30,060 nucleotides of DNA from Acidobacteriaceae bacterium (GCA_003133425.1 PKXI01000030.1:1-30060), one strand, 5' to 3'; shown: positions 1 through 8,346, counted from the first letter of the stretch. Notes: generated by a model not told the origin, from the sequence alone. Made by a program: numbers and translations.

Positions 1-2
1 GC

Positions 3-941
3 CGAAAACTCACGAAGAACGGACGAACGGGGCAAGCGCAGCAAGGCGTGGATGTGGGGGGTCCCGACGAAATTGGCCGGCGCGTCGGCATTCAGTGCAA
101 GCGGTACAAAGATCCGTTGGTGATGAAAGATGTGTCAGACGAAGTTGCTGAAGCCGAGAAGTTCAAAGGAAAGTTCTCAGCGCTTTTTATCGCGACGACG
201 ACGGACCACGATTCGACTCTGCAAGCGAAGGTGCGACAACTTTCCGATCAGCGGGTGGCTCGGGGGAAATTCGCAGTCTCAATCATGTTTTGGGACGAAA
301 TCATCTCGAGCCTAGCCCTCAATCCCATAGTCTTCAAGAACTACTATCCGATGATCCAGCCCCCGTCGTTGGAGAGTGTCGATAAGAGGCGCCTTCTAGC
401 GGCCCTAGACCTCGGTTTCTACGGAGCCGATCTTTGGGAGTCTGTTGTCCTCATCCGCGGCGAGTTTGGGTTGATGGCTCAAGAAGATCCTGATCAAGTC
501 AATGCAATTTTGAGAGTGCTTGAAGTGCAGGCCCGTGTCCTCTTGGCTCCGCAGGACGCGGATCACATCGATGAATCGCTAAAAGCCGTGTTTGCCGGCT
601 GCCAGAAACCTAAACCAAAGCAGGCCGATTGGGACGAAGTCGAATTCCATGCGAAGCGTGTCTCACAATGGCTGAAGACTGCAGCGTCTTTACTTTCTGT
701 CCAGGAATCGAATGTACTCAACCTGGGCTTTCAATTGGGAGCTATCTATCACCACGCCGACAATGTGCCAGAACGCACCGTTCGATCGCGGATCCAGAAG
801 AAAGTCCGTGCAATTTTACCGGCGGTTCCCGATACCGAAATCACGAAGGCATTCAATGATGCAAAAGGCGTCTGGGGAGCCTACACGTGGGCGACCCGCA
901 TCTGCTCCTTTGTTGAACATGAACTCCGATTTGGCTTCTAA
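3..941 (+). CDS. PD-(D/E)XK restriction-endonuclease-like protein, 5' end outside window
   Basis: The frame is open from the first bases and a GTG at 48 is only an internal Val, so the true start lies left of the window. The visible N-terminal part reads LTKNGRTGQAQQGVDVGG and then GIQCKRY. This is the GxDv...QxK arrangement of PD-(D/E)XK nuclease folds (Mrr-like / restriction endonuclease-like), with the Asp of GVDV and the Gln-x-Lys of QCK as likely metal and catalytic residues. SALFIATTTDHD after it fits the core strand of that fold. The remaining roughly 220 residues form a mostly helical C-terminal domain I do not recognise. The gene is followed by a tRNA-Cys 3' fragment that looks like an island boundary, so it is probably island cargo with a defence or DNA-processing role. 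The fold is fairly sure; the biological role is inference. Confidence 0.7.
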   Translation, partial: RKLTKNGRTGQAQQGVDVGGPDEIGRRVGIQCKRYKDPLVMKDVSDEVAEAEKFKGKFSALFIATTTDHDSTLQAKVRQLSDQRVARGKFAVSIMFWDEIISSLALNPIVFKNYYPMIQPPSLESVDKRRLLAALDLGFYGADLWESVVLIRGEFGLMAQEDPDQVNAILRVLEVQARVLLAPQDADHIDESLKAVFAGCQKPKPKQADWDEVEFHAKRVSQWLKTAASLLSVQESNVLNLGFQLGAIYHHADNVPERTVRSRIQKKVRAILPAVPDTEITKAFNDAKGVWGAYTWATRICSFVEHELRFGF

Positions 942-1055
942 TCGATTTTGCTGGAGACACGAAGATTTCCTGCACGAAACCAAGAATCAGGTGTTAAGTC
1001 ACCTCCGGAACAAGCGCAATCTCCGGGGCGTTGCGAGCTTGGTATCTTCAAAGGG

Positions 1056-1077
1056 GGTCGGACCAAGGTCGGACCAA
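1056..1077. repeat. Two tandem copies of GGTCGGACCAA
   Basis: An 11-bp unit occurs twice head to tail (1056-1066 and 1067-1077). Each copy contains GGTC-G-GACC, a 4-bp inverted repeat around one base. It lies about 55 bases before the tRNA-Cys fragment. A recombinase or excisionase arm site is possible but is inference. Confidence 0.7.
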
Positions 1078-1133
1078 ATTAGAGTCCGATTGTGCGGAAC
1101 CCCCATGAATACAGGGGATTACGAATTATGAAA

Positions 1134-1183
1134 AAGGTCTGCAAAACCTTTATGCGCCGGTTCGATCCCGGCCCGCGCCTCCA
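1134..1183 (+). repeat. 3' half of a tRNA-Cys gene (probable integration attachment site)
   Basis: The segment folds as the 3' half of a tRNA. Anticodon stem AAGGT (1134-1138) pairs with ACCTT (1146-1150) around loop CTGCAAA, giving anticodon GCA (Cys). After a 5-base variable region, T-stem GCCGG/CCGGC closes loop TTCGATC (1156-1172). The acceptor 3' strand CCGCGCC, discriminator T (as in tRNA-Cys) and encoded CCA follow (1173-1183). The matching 5' strand GGCGCGG and a D-arm are absent upstream, so this is not a working tRNA gene. A 3' fragment of this kind is the usual product of site-specific integration into a tRNA gene, with the island to the left. Confidence 0.8.
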
Positions 1184-1727
1184 AATTTTCCCTCAAAAAA
1201 TCAGTGATCTCATGGATCCAGGCACAGGTTGTGATTTGTGTCTTTTTCGTGAAAGATTGTGGTCAATCGGCAAAATCGGCTCCGGTTCATGCCGGTGGTC
1301 GGACAAGTGCGCGCATGCCCCCGCTTTCGGATCGGAAAACTGCCCGGACAAGATTTCGATAGGTGAAACGCGCCGTTCCGCGAGGGGAAAAGGGGTAGGA
1401 TTCTTGTTCCACAGAGCAGGCAGCAATATTGCTGTGGAGTGCCCTGCAAATCCTGTTGCAAGATGAAAGTTCGACAACGGCTGCCTCGACCGTTTTGCGT
1501 TCCTGGACCAACAGAATTGCAGGGCTCCCCAAAGTCAGAGCGGATGCTTAAAACCTTTGCTGCCGGGCCTGAACCCGCACATGTATGTCATCGAAATCAG
1601 CAAATGCATTCGGGGCTGGATTTAGCTATCAATCTGAATGATGAGCAGCTCGGCCAACTCTTAGAAAGCAATTTATCGATGCGCGGGAACGCTCATTAAA
1701 GCATCGCCATGTCAAACACCAGATCGA
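1184..1727. other. Intergenic gap without a recognisable gene
   Basis: No reading frame here resembles a known protein and none has a convincing ribosome binding site. A plus-strand frame from 1439 to 1699 is open but shows no family motif. No terminator hairpin was seen for the convergent minus-strand gene that ends at 1728. Confidence 0.5.
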
Positions 1728-4700
1728 TCAAGGTCGCGCCTGCCCGACACCATTAAGAGCGGAGGCAGGCACCTGGTCGTCTGCCGGGGACGACGGCGAC
1801 TGCCGATATTCGAAACGGTAAGAATGTACTTGTTCGCCGGAGTCGAAGCGGGTGTTCCAGTTCATCTGATAGTCCAGCGCACCGGAGTCGTCGGGAAACT
1901 TTTCGTTCGCCGGGTAAGGATACTTGCTCATTGCATGGAACGGCAATTGCGACACCGTAAACGGCGACGCGTCCCACCAGTCCATGTCTTTCACGAACCC
2001 GTTGGCGTAAAAGAAATAGTCACGCTTCCAATGCTCCTGCAGCCGGGGCAGATGCGTCACGTCAAACTCCGCAGCAATCTCTTCGCCGGTTCCGAAGATG
2101 GCGAAACGATCGTCAATGCCCTTTACTAGAGCGGTCACGTCGCCGAAGCGCGTATAGCTGCCTCTCTGATGTTGAAAGGGGCCGGTCAGGCTCACGCGAT
2201 CGTAATCGTAGTCCAGATCTCCTGGGCTTGCGCCTTCAATCTGGGTCGGGTACCCGCGGAAATGAAGCATGGCCAAAGCGAGCGGAACTTCCTCCGTGTG
2301 CTCCTCTGCCGCGCCATTATTGTCGATCAGTACCTGGTCCCAGTAGATTTCCAGATTGGTGACGAGCCGAATAAGCCGAGCGCGCGCAGGCAGTTTGCCA
2401 GTCAGGTCTACCACGATTGTTCGCTCCAGGCCGGCAGGAAAGCCCACATCATCCGCGATGCGCTGCCATGAACCATCAGCCAACTGCGCTTCGACGTACG
2501 GCGAGATCGGTTTCACGCCAGCCTGCCACGCAGCATATAGCGAGGTTGCGCTGAAATAGTTCACATAGCCGGTCATCAGCAAGCGCAGCGGAGCGTTCGG
2601 TTTGATTTCGCCCAGATCGAGTGTGAGCATGTGTGGGTTGGCAAAGCCGTCATAGGGCAGCGGTGTGAAACCACTGGCAAACTTGTGGTCGCGCCTGCTC
2701 ACCTGATCCAGCGCATCGTGGCCCTCACCGTCCCAGGCGCCCACGGGCAGCCGGGCTCCCGCTGTTGCCACGACGCGCCCTGTGGCAAACGGTGGATCGT
2801 CGAGGAAGCGCTCATCCGGATTGACTTCGACATTCTCGGGATGATCGACCGCAATCAGTCTCAACTCGTCGATGTAGTTGACTTCCTCCATTGGCTCCAT
2901 GAAGCGCAGGCTGAGCCTGCCATTCACAGGCATGATCTTTTCCCCATCGATCTTGATCCACTCGCCGGGATTGGGAATATTGCGACGCGTCGGCGTGAAC
3001 CAGTGTCCCACAACCGCCGCACCGATCACATCCGTCACAAGCTGGTACTTATGCCCGTCCCAGGCGAACAGCACAGGGCATGAACTTCCACGACGGTCGG
3101 CCTCCTTCATCGCAATCACCTGAGTGTGGGGCAGATCGATCTCGTCTTGCAGCACGCCAGTTGGCCAAAGTATGCGCAGAAGATCGATGCCCTCCGCATC
3201 GCCAAGGCCAACGAGAATCTGGGGCGGAGCCTGAGTCTGGAAACCTGAGGCTCCCGCCAGTTCCCACTTTTGCCACTGCCCGCCTGCGAAGACCTCTACT
3301 TTCACGCCCAGCGCTGTCTTGTTATCGGCGAGACCGGCCAAGTCCAGGCGGACAAAATGATTCTTGTTGCCGCCCTCATTACGCAGCAACATCGGAGGCG
3401 CATTCAACTGCGTCACGATCAAATCAGGGGCGCCATCACCCTCCACATCGGCTGCAATAAGTCCGCGTGGAGCATTCAACGCAATGCTGTCCAAACCCAG
3501 TGCATGGCTGACGTCCTCAAAACTTCCGTCGCCTTTGTTGCGAAGCACTCGCACCCTGGGACCGGCCTTGGTTTCGACAATCGTGGCCAAGTCGATCCAA
3601 CCGTCGTTGTCGATATCGACGGGTGTCACGCCCCATCCTTTCAGCGCGCCCTCCAATGGCAACTCCACGCGCTCAAATCTCCGGCAATTGGGGTTGGAGC
3701 ACGCGACATTGCGCCACAAGGTGAGCCCAGGAGCGTCCACGTGGGTAACAGCGATGTCCATCCAGCCGTCCTTGTTGAAATCCAATACAGCGATTCCTCT
3801 AGTCGCCGGCAGCTTCTTGTCTTCAAAAAGCGGCTGCACCGGATACTTCCCTTCCCGCGGATTTACATAGATGAGCGGTGCAGCGCCGTCGCCGGTCACA
3901 GCCAGGTCAACCGCACGGTCGTTATTGAAATCAGTCAGAATCGCGGCAGCTGTCATCCCGCTTCCGCCCAACCCTGTTGGCTCCGTCCACTCTGTAAATG
4001 TCTTGTTCCCGTTGTTGCGCCACAACACATTCGGCGCGCCGCCAGGCTTTATCGGCTCTCCTGTCAAAAGCAAGTCCAGATCGCCGTCGTGATCGTAGTC
4101 AACGAACGTGATTCCGGAAGGCCGATTGCGCGGCGCCAAACCAGCGGCCGCTGTCACATCCTCAAACTTCCCCTTGCCCAGATTGTGGAAGAGAAGCACA
4201 GCATCGTCCAGGGCCACAGCCAGATCGTTCAGTCCGTCGCCATCATAGTCGCCCACCGCGCAAGCTACCGCCCGGCCCTGCGCCCTCAGGCCCGCTCCAG
4301 CGGCATCGAGATCGATGAACTGCCCGTTCCCCTCGTTGTGAAGCACTCGAATCGCTTGAGCGCCGGTTTGCATCAGAACCAGGTCCATGTGGCCTTCGCC
4401 GGTCACATCCATCATGCAGGCTCCGCCGGTAGTGGTGAACGCAGGCGTGCCGGACTTCAATTTCGAGGCTTGGGGAAGCAGCGATTGAGCCACTAGCCGC
4501 ACAGGAATCATGCCCTTCTTGGATTTCTCCAACTCCTGCACTGGTGTCACTGTCGAGTAGTGCCCCTGCTCTCCGTAAGACAATCCGATCGGCGCTCCAA
4601 TCTTGGTGCTGGTCAGGTGCTGGAAGCGCTGAAAATGTATCTTGGCCTCCGCCGTCTGTCCAGAGCGCTGCAGCGTACGCGCTGTTGCAAACTCCGCTGA

Positions 4701-5195
4701 TGCGTGCAGCGGTTCGATCTCCAGCACCTTCTGCAGAATCTGAATGGCCTTATCGTACTGCTTCATCTCCTGGTAGCAGACACCCTCGAAATAATAGGAA
4801 TCCGCATCTCTCGGATCGAACTTCACTGCCTGCTGAAAGCTGGCAAGAGCCGGCTCCAACTCGTTGCCCGAGCGCTGGGCAAGCCCCAGATTGTACCACG
4901 CCTGCGCGTTACTCGGATCAAGCGCAATCGCCTGCTGAAGAGCCTTCTTGGCGTCGTCCAGCCTTTGCAGAGTGAGCAGCGCAATGCCTTCATTGATTGC
5001 TGCCTGCGCCAGCTTTGGGTCCTTCTTGAGCGCATCGGCAAAACTATCTGCCGCTCTTTCGGTGAACTGCTGGCCCATCTGTGCGACACCGCGATTATTG
5101 AGCCTGACCGCTTCAGCATGAAGATCCGCCTGCGCACGCGCCGTAGTTGCGACTGTCATCAAAAGAACAAGGGCCACTCGCCCAACCATTCGCAT
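1728..5195 (-). CDS. Secreted TPR / FG-GAP (VCBS) / ASPIC-UnbV repeat protein, 1155 aa
   Basis: Residues 1-22 are a signal peptide ending TARAQA. Residues about 27-190 are tetratricopeptide repeats (for example NAQAWYNLGLAQRSGNELEPA). Residues about 255-610 carry FG-GAP/VCBS repeats with calcium-loop-like motifs: DYDGDGLND, DYDHDGDLD, DFNNDRAVD, DFNKDGWMD, DIDNDGWID. An ASPIC/UnbV-type module follows (ALGVKVEVFAGGQWQ...VGLGDAEGIDLLRILWPTG). The C-terminal roughly 450 residues are a large region I do not recognise, rich in Trp, Asp and Tyr. Such proteins are frequent in Acidobacteria and are taken to be exported binding or scaffold proteins; no enzyme activity can be assigned. The ATG at 5195 is preceded on its strand by AGGGAAAGGGA at good spacing. 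It is monocistronic and convergent with the left-edge gene. Confidence 0.85.
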   Translation of the reverse strand: MRMVGRVALVLLMTVATTARAQADLHAEAVRLNNRGVAQMGQQFTERAADSFADALKKDPKLAQAAINEGIALLTLQRLDDAKKALQQAIALDPSNAQAWYNLGLAQRSGNELEPALASFQQAVKFDPRDADSYYFEGVCYQEMKQYDKAIQILQKVLEIEPLHASAEFATARTLQRSGQTAEAKIHFQRFQHLTSTKIGAPIGLSYGEQGHYSTVTPVQELEKSKKGMIPVRLVAQSLLPQASKLKSGTPAFTTTGGACMMDVTGEGHMDLVLMQTGAQAIRVLHNEGNGQFIDLDAAGAGLRAQGRAVACAVGDYDGDGLNDLAVALDDAVLLFHNLGKGKFEDVTAAAGLAPRNRPSGITFVDYDHDGDLDLLLTGEPIKPGGAPNVLWRNNGNKTFTEWTEPTGLGGSGMTAAAILTDFNNDRAVDLAVTGDGAAPLIYVNPREGKYPVQPLFEDKKLPATRGIAVLDFNKDGWMDIAVTHVDAPGLTLWRNVACSNPNCRRFERVELPLEGALKGWGVTPVDIDNDGWIDLATIVETKAGPRVRVLRNKGDGSFEDVSHALGLDSIALNAPRGLIAADVEGDGAPDLIVTQLNAPPMLLRNEGGNKNHFVRLDLAGLADNKTALGVKVEVFAGGQWQKWELAGASGFQTQAPPQILVGLGDAEGIDLLRILWPTGVLQDEIDLPHTQVIAMKEADRRGSSCPVLFAWDGHKYQLVTDVIGAAVVGHWFTPTRRNIPNPGEWIKIDGEKIMPVNGRLSLRFMEPMEEVNYIDELRLIAVDHPENVEVNPDERFLDDPPFATGRVVATAGARLPVGAWDGEGHDALDQVSRRDHKFASGFTPLPYDGFANPHMLTLDLGEIKPNAPLRLLMTGYVNYFSATSLYAAWQAGVKPISPYVEAQLADGSWQRIADDVGFPAGLERTIVVDLTGKLPARARLIRLVTNLEIYWDQVLIDNNGAAEEHTEEVPLALAMLHFRGYPTQIEGASPGDLDYDYDRVSLTGPFQHQRGSYTRFGDVTALVKGIDDRFAIFGTGEEIAAEFDVTHLPRLQEHWKRDYFFYANGFVKDMDWWDASPFTVSQLPFHAMSKYPYPANEKFPDDSGALDYQMNWNTRFDSGEQVHSYRFEYRQSPSSPADDQVPASALNGVGQARP

Positions 5196-5253
5196 AAGTC
5201 CCTTTCCCTGCGGCGACGGTTCACATCAACCAAAAAAGTCTGAGTAACCGTTC

Positions 5254-5259
5254 AGTATA
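5254..5259 (-). promoter_or_regulatory. Candidate -10 box for the 1155-aa protein gene
   Basis: On the minus strand this reads TATACT and would start a transcript about 50 bases before the ATG at 5195. No good -35 hexamer is seen at the usual spacing. Two direct repeats (5266-5275 and 5304-5313) lie just upstream, where an operator could sit. This is a prediction from sequence only. Confidence 0.35.
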
Positions 5260-5265
5260 TGAGAA

Positions 5266-5313
5266 CGATCAATTGAATCGCATCCTAAGGAGGATAGGCC
5301 CTTCGATCAATTG
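5266..5313. repeat. Paired CGATCAATTG repeats around an ATCCTAAGGAGGAT inverted repeat
   Basis: CGATCAATTG occurs at 5266-5275 and 5304-5313, 38 bp apart. Between them ATCC-TAAGGA-GGAT (5282-5295) is a short inverted repeat. Because CAATTG is palindromic, CAATTGAATCG on the left also nearly pairs with CGATCAATTG on the right. It lies upstream of the minus-strand gene, so an operator is plausible. Confidence 0.5.
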
Positions 5314-5633
5314 TCTACCCGAAACCCAGGATTTTTCTTGCTTTTCCGGTCATTGCGACCCTTGGACACAATAGCTTCATTTTGGCGTTCTTGGGCGGGA
5401 TGGGCAGAGCGGCCAACTTCAGGGATTCTGGATCACCCTTTCAATGGCGCCAACGTCACCAAATCAACCCTGAAGTCAGAAGAGTAATTGTTCGTAAACC
5501 TGGTGATGAAGATTCTTCATCCTTTAAGAGAGAGGGCTCTTCTGAGGTGACGGAGCTTCAGCGCAGTTTCTGAGTCTTGCTTCATTTGCTGGAGACCCGT
5601 CTGAATGAAGGTAACCAATACTCCGATGAGTAA
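5314..5633. other. Intergenic gap before the truncated cupredoxin-like gene
   Basis: No gene could be recognised. I looked in all three plus frames for the missing N-terminal part of the cupredoxin-like protein that starts at 5634 and did not find it. The region may hold degraded remains. Confidence 0.4.
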
Positions 5634-6104
5634 CCTCACCTACTGGTTGTTCCGGTCGGTAGCGTGGTGCAATTTCCAAACGCCGATCCTTTCTTTCATA
5701 ATGTCTTTTCGCTCTTCGACGGCAAGCGATTCAACCTCGGCCTTTACAAAGCAGGTTCCACCAAAGAAGTAATATTCTCCCGCGAGGGTGTGTCGTACAT
5801 CTTCTGTAACATTCATCCGGAGATAAGCGCTGTCGTCTTTGCTCTCTCCACACCTCTCTATGTGATCGCAGATAGCAACGGCGAATTTCATCTTCGCGAC
5901 GTCTCTTCTGGAGACTATGAGTTGCATGTGTGGATGGAGGGAGTACCTGAATCGGTCTTCGAAAAGTTCACTCGCCGTGGCCATTTGGCGCCCGATTCGG
6001 CCGATCTTGGCAAGCTCGCCATCCCCCCGATTACGCAACGTCCCGCAAGCCATCCAAACAAATTCGGCCAACCTTGCGATCAGGATGCAAGGCCAGTTTA
6101 TTGA
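5634..6104 (+). pseudogene. Cupredoxin / carboxypeptidase-regulatory-like domain protein, 5'-truncated
   Basis: The open frame begins directly after a TAA at 5631 and reads PHLLVVPVGSVVQFPNADPF, then HNVFSLFDGKRFNLGLYKAG, FCNIHPE and DYELHVWMEG. These are core motifs of a plastocyanin-like periplasmic family common in Acidobacteria, with likely copper ligands in the HNVFS and FCNIHPE segments. The C-terminus (NKFGQPCDQDARPVY, stop at 6104) looks intact. The usual signal peptide and first half before PHLLVVP are missing. The best in-frame start is a GTG at 5664, which would begin inside a beta strand and give 146 aa without a signal peptide. I therefore call it a pseudogene. The alternative is a short cytoplasmic product, which seems unlikely for this fold. 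Confidence 0.6.
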
Positions 6105-6600
6105 ACTGCAGCTCGATTCCAAGAGGTGAGTAGGCTATATTGGCTTCGGCCCGCGGAACGCAATTGTGGCCGAGTCTGTTTTTTGTGCATCTCCTGACGA
6201 TAATTCCTCCGGTTCCAGAGAGTAGGGGAGGACTGGCCTCCGCGGTTCAATCCCCTTGGCCACTTCCAACTCCTTCATTCCTTCTTAAAATCAGTGCTTT
6301 AAGCCAGATTCTCGGACGTTCCCGTCTTTGTTCCCGGGGGCAGGCGGCAGCCTCAGCGGCATCCAACCCGGCGGGAATTATGGATTCGTCCAGGAGCCGC
6401 CTACCACGCGCTGGACGAGGAGAAGGAAAGTTGGTCGCTCCACTTATTCACGAGATTCTTAAGGACGCGCGAAGAGCGTCCTCGACGGAAAAGGGGGGGA
6501 AGACGCGTGACCTCTATCACAAACCTCGATCAAGAGTCGGGCTACCATCCTTGCGAGGCTGGGAGTACACTATACGGGATCGTTACAAGACGAACGACTG
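6105..6600. other. Intergenic gap without a convincing gene
   Basis: A plus-strand frame at 6140-6604 is open for 154 codons. It is rich in Ser, Arg and Pro in no recognisable pattern and lacks a ribosome binding site, so I do not call it a gene. It may represent decayed DNA next to the pseudogene. Confidence 0.4.
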
Positions 6601-6686
6601 GTGAGTAGGTACTCACATATTTCCTACGTCAAGTGACGCCAATATACGCAGCCGAACGTCAGGTGAAGGAAATATCTGCCAATATA
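6601..6686. promoter_or_regulatory. Palindrome and repeat cluster upstream of the HTH-TPR gene
   Basis: GTGAGTA-gg-TACTCAC (6601-6616) is a perfect 7-bp inverted repeat. ATATTTCCT (6617-6625) pairs with AGGAAATAT (6667-6675). ACGTCAAGTGA (6626-6636) is repeated with one change as ACGTCAGGTGA (6656-6666), and GCCAATATA occurs at 6638-6646 and 6678-6686. The density suggests a regulator-binding region or a structured RNA; which one is not clear. Confidence 0.5.
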
Positions 6687-6882
6687 GTGAGCAGTTAGTT
6701 GTATTATGTTGTTACGTATATAATTCCCGTCTGCTTCGCGGTTCAAAGTATAAAGAATGCCCGGTCCGGCATCGAAAATGTCGTTGGAGTGATATCACTT
6801 CCACTTCATTCAGAACAGTCGGGTAAGGAATTCTCTTCGCTCTTGCAAGCAACGTCTACTTTGGGATCGTTCTTTCACGGGA

Positions 6883-8157
6883 GTGGGTACTACTGTGACT
6901 AAGAAGCGTCTAGATTCGTGGAAGGCCATTGCCGAGTTCCTGGGTCGGAGCCTGCGGACCGTGCAACGGTGGCATGACTGCAATGGATTGCCTGTGCATC
7001 ACTTTGGCGGGCACAAGGGTTCTGTTTTCGCTTACGAGGAAGAGATCGATCGCTGGCTTGCGGGCCTTGCCGAGGAACCCGGAGCGGCGCACGTGCGATT
7101 AGGCGAAACGCTTGAGTCTGGAAAGCGAAGTTCGATCGACCTGACCATGGCTGCTGACGGCATGTGGGAAACGCGATCGGAGAGAAACATCCAGACCATT
7201 GCGGACCTCTATCGCAAGGCCATCGACAAGGATCCATGTAACGCTGCAGCCTTTACTGGCCTTGCCAATGCCATGATCTTCTGCACCCTGAACGACCTTA
7301 TGGACGGAGCCATGGCATATCCCAGCGCCGTGGAGGCATTGAGGAGAATGCCGCAATTGGATTCCGAGTACTTTGACGCCAAATGTCCCGCTGCGTGGAT
7401 CGATATGCTCTACAACCGCAACTGGCGCCAGGCGCGAGCCGGTTTCGAAGAAGTTATACGCAAGCGGCCCTCCTCGTTCGCCCTAGCCGGCATGGCTACG
7501 ATGCACATTGCTGAAGGCAGGAATCTTCAGGCCCAGCAATGCGCTTGGGAGGCTTGGAGGCTTAATCCGCTGGTTTGCTCACTGGGCAGTCTTCTGTGCT
7601 GGATTGTGTACTTGGACGGGGACTTTCGACAGGTCCTGGATCAAGCTGCACAAATGAGAGCCGGGGGTGGAGATGGGGGCCTCGTTACTGCGGTAGAGGC
7701 GCTTGTTTTGGTCCAGAATGGCCACGTTGATTCGAATATCGGTCGCCTGGAGAAGGCTGTGTCTGACTTTCCGCAGAATCACACATTGCAGGGAATTCTC
7801 GGCTACGCGTACGCAATCTCCGGTGACAAGAATAACGCCCGGAAGAAGCATGCACAGCTGGCAAATTACCGTGAAACAAACAGAAAGAGCAATGGGTACG
7901 CACTTGCAATCGTAAGCATGGGACTGGACAACCGCCAGGAAGCAATTACGTGGCTCGAAACGGCCTACGCCGAAGGTGCGTTGTGGAGTCTCGGATTTCG
8001 ATCCGATCCGATCCTCAAGCCTCTCATGGTCGACCCCCGTTTCGAGCGGCTTGTAAGCAGAATCGGGGTCACAACCCAGTTCCGGACCGAGACAGATTTC
8101 CAATGGCGGGCATCTCATTCCTTGAAGGAAGATGCTCTGCTTGTAGAGAATCGATGA
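6883..8157 (+). CDS. Excisionase-like HTH plus TPR protein, 424 aa
   Basis: The first 60 residues are a helix-turn-helix of the MerR/excisionase type: RLDSWKAIAEFLGRSLRTVQRW, then GLPVHHFGG, then GSVFAYEEEIDRWL. The remainder, from about 100 to 400, is helical and TPR-like (for example NIQTIADLYRKAIDKDPCNAAAFTGLANAM). Proteins with this arrangement are abundant in Acidobacteria and are thought to be transcriptional regulators, but no target is known here. I keep the GTG at 6883; a second GTG at 6895 (product starting VTKKRLDSW) fits the GGGAGTGGG upstream about equally well. The gene stands alone, 0.65 kb before the antiterminator gene, and could regulate the polysaccharide locus, which is inference only. 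No transmembrane segment is obvious. Confidence 0.8.
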   Translation: MGTTVTKKRLDSWKAIAEFLGRSLRTVQRWHDCNGLPVHHFGGHKGSVFAYEEEIDRWLAGLAEEPGAAHVRLGETLESGKRSSIDLTMAADGMWETRSERNIQTIADLYRKAIDKDPCNAAAFTGLANAMIFCTLNDLMDGAMAYPSAVEALRRMPQLDSEYFDAKCPAAWIDMLYNRNWRQARAGFEEVIRKRPSSFALAGMATMHIAEGRNLQAQQCAWEAWRLNPLVCSLGSLLCWIVYLDGDFRQVLDQAAQMRAGGGDGGLVTAVEALVLVQNGHVDSNIGRLEKAVSDFPQNHTLQGILGYAYAISGDKNNARKKHAQLANYRETNRKSNGYALAIVSMGLDNRQEAITWLETAYAEGALWSLGFRSDPILKPLMVDPRFERLVSRIGVTTQFRTETDFQWRASHSLKEDALLVENR

Positions 8158-8346
8158 GCTCTTCAGTGAGGAACTTCTGTTTTGCCGTGTATACGGGACT
8201 GACGCACCAGTTCGCCAAATGCGGCAATCTTCTTAAAAAACCTCTTATTCACCGGAGAAACAAGTCTGGCAAGGGGTCGGAGCGCCGGCAAGTGAGAGCA
8301 TGTGCTCCCACACATTGGTGGACGCAATCCAATACATCTTCGGACC

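Noticed and set aside
48..50. GTG as start of the left-edge gene
   Set aside because: The frame stays open to the window edge and the residues before it (LTKNGRTGQAQQG) fit the nuclease family, so the codon is internal.
3270..4496. A 408-codon plus-strand open frame opposite the 1155-aa gene
   Set aside because: It is antisense to a gene with clear domains, shows no motif and is explained by codon bias on the opposite strand.
6163..6268. A tRNA-like pair of segments: TGGCCGAGT near 6165 and CGCGGTTCAATCCCC...CCA at 6241-6268
   Set aside because: The T-stem has two mismatches, the acceptor strands do not pair and the spacing exceeds a class II tRNA. At most a decayed remnant.
6140..6604. A 154-codon plus-strand frame
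   Set aside because: No ribosome binding site, no family resemblance and Ser/Arg/Pro-rich composition typical of non-coding frames.
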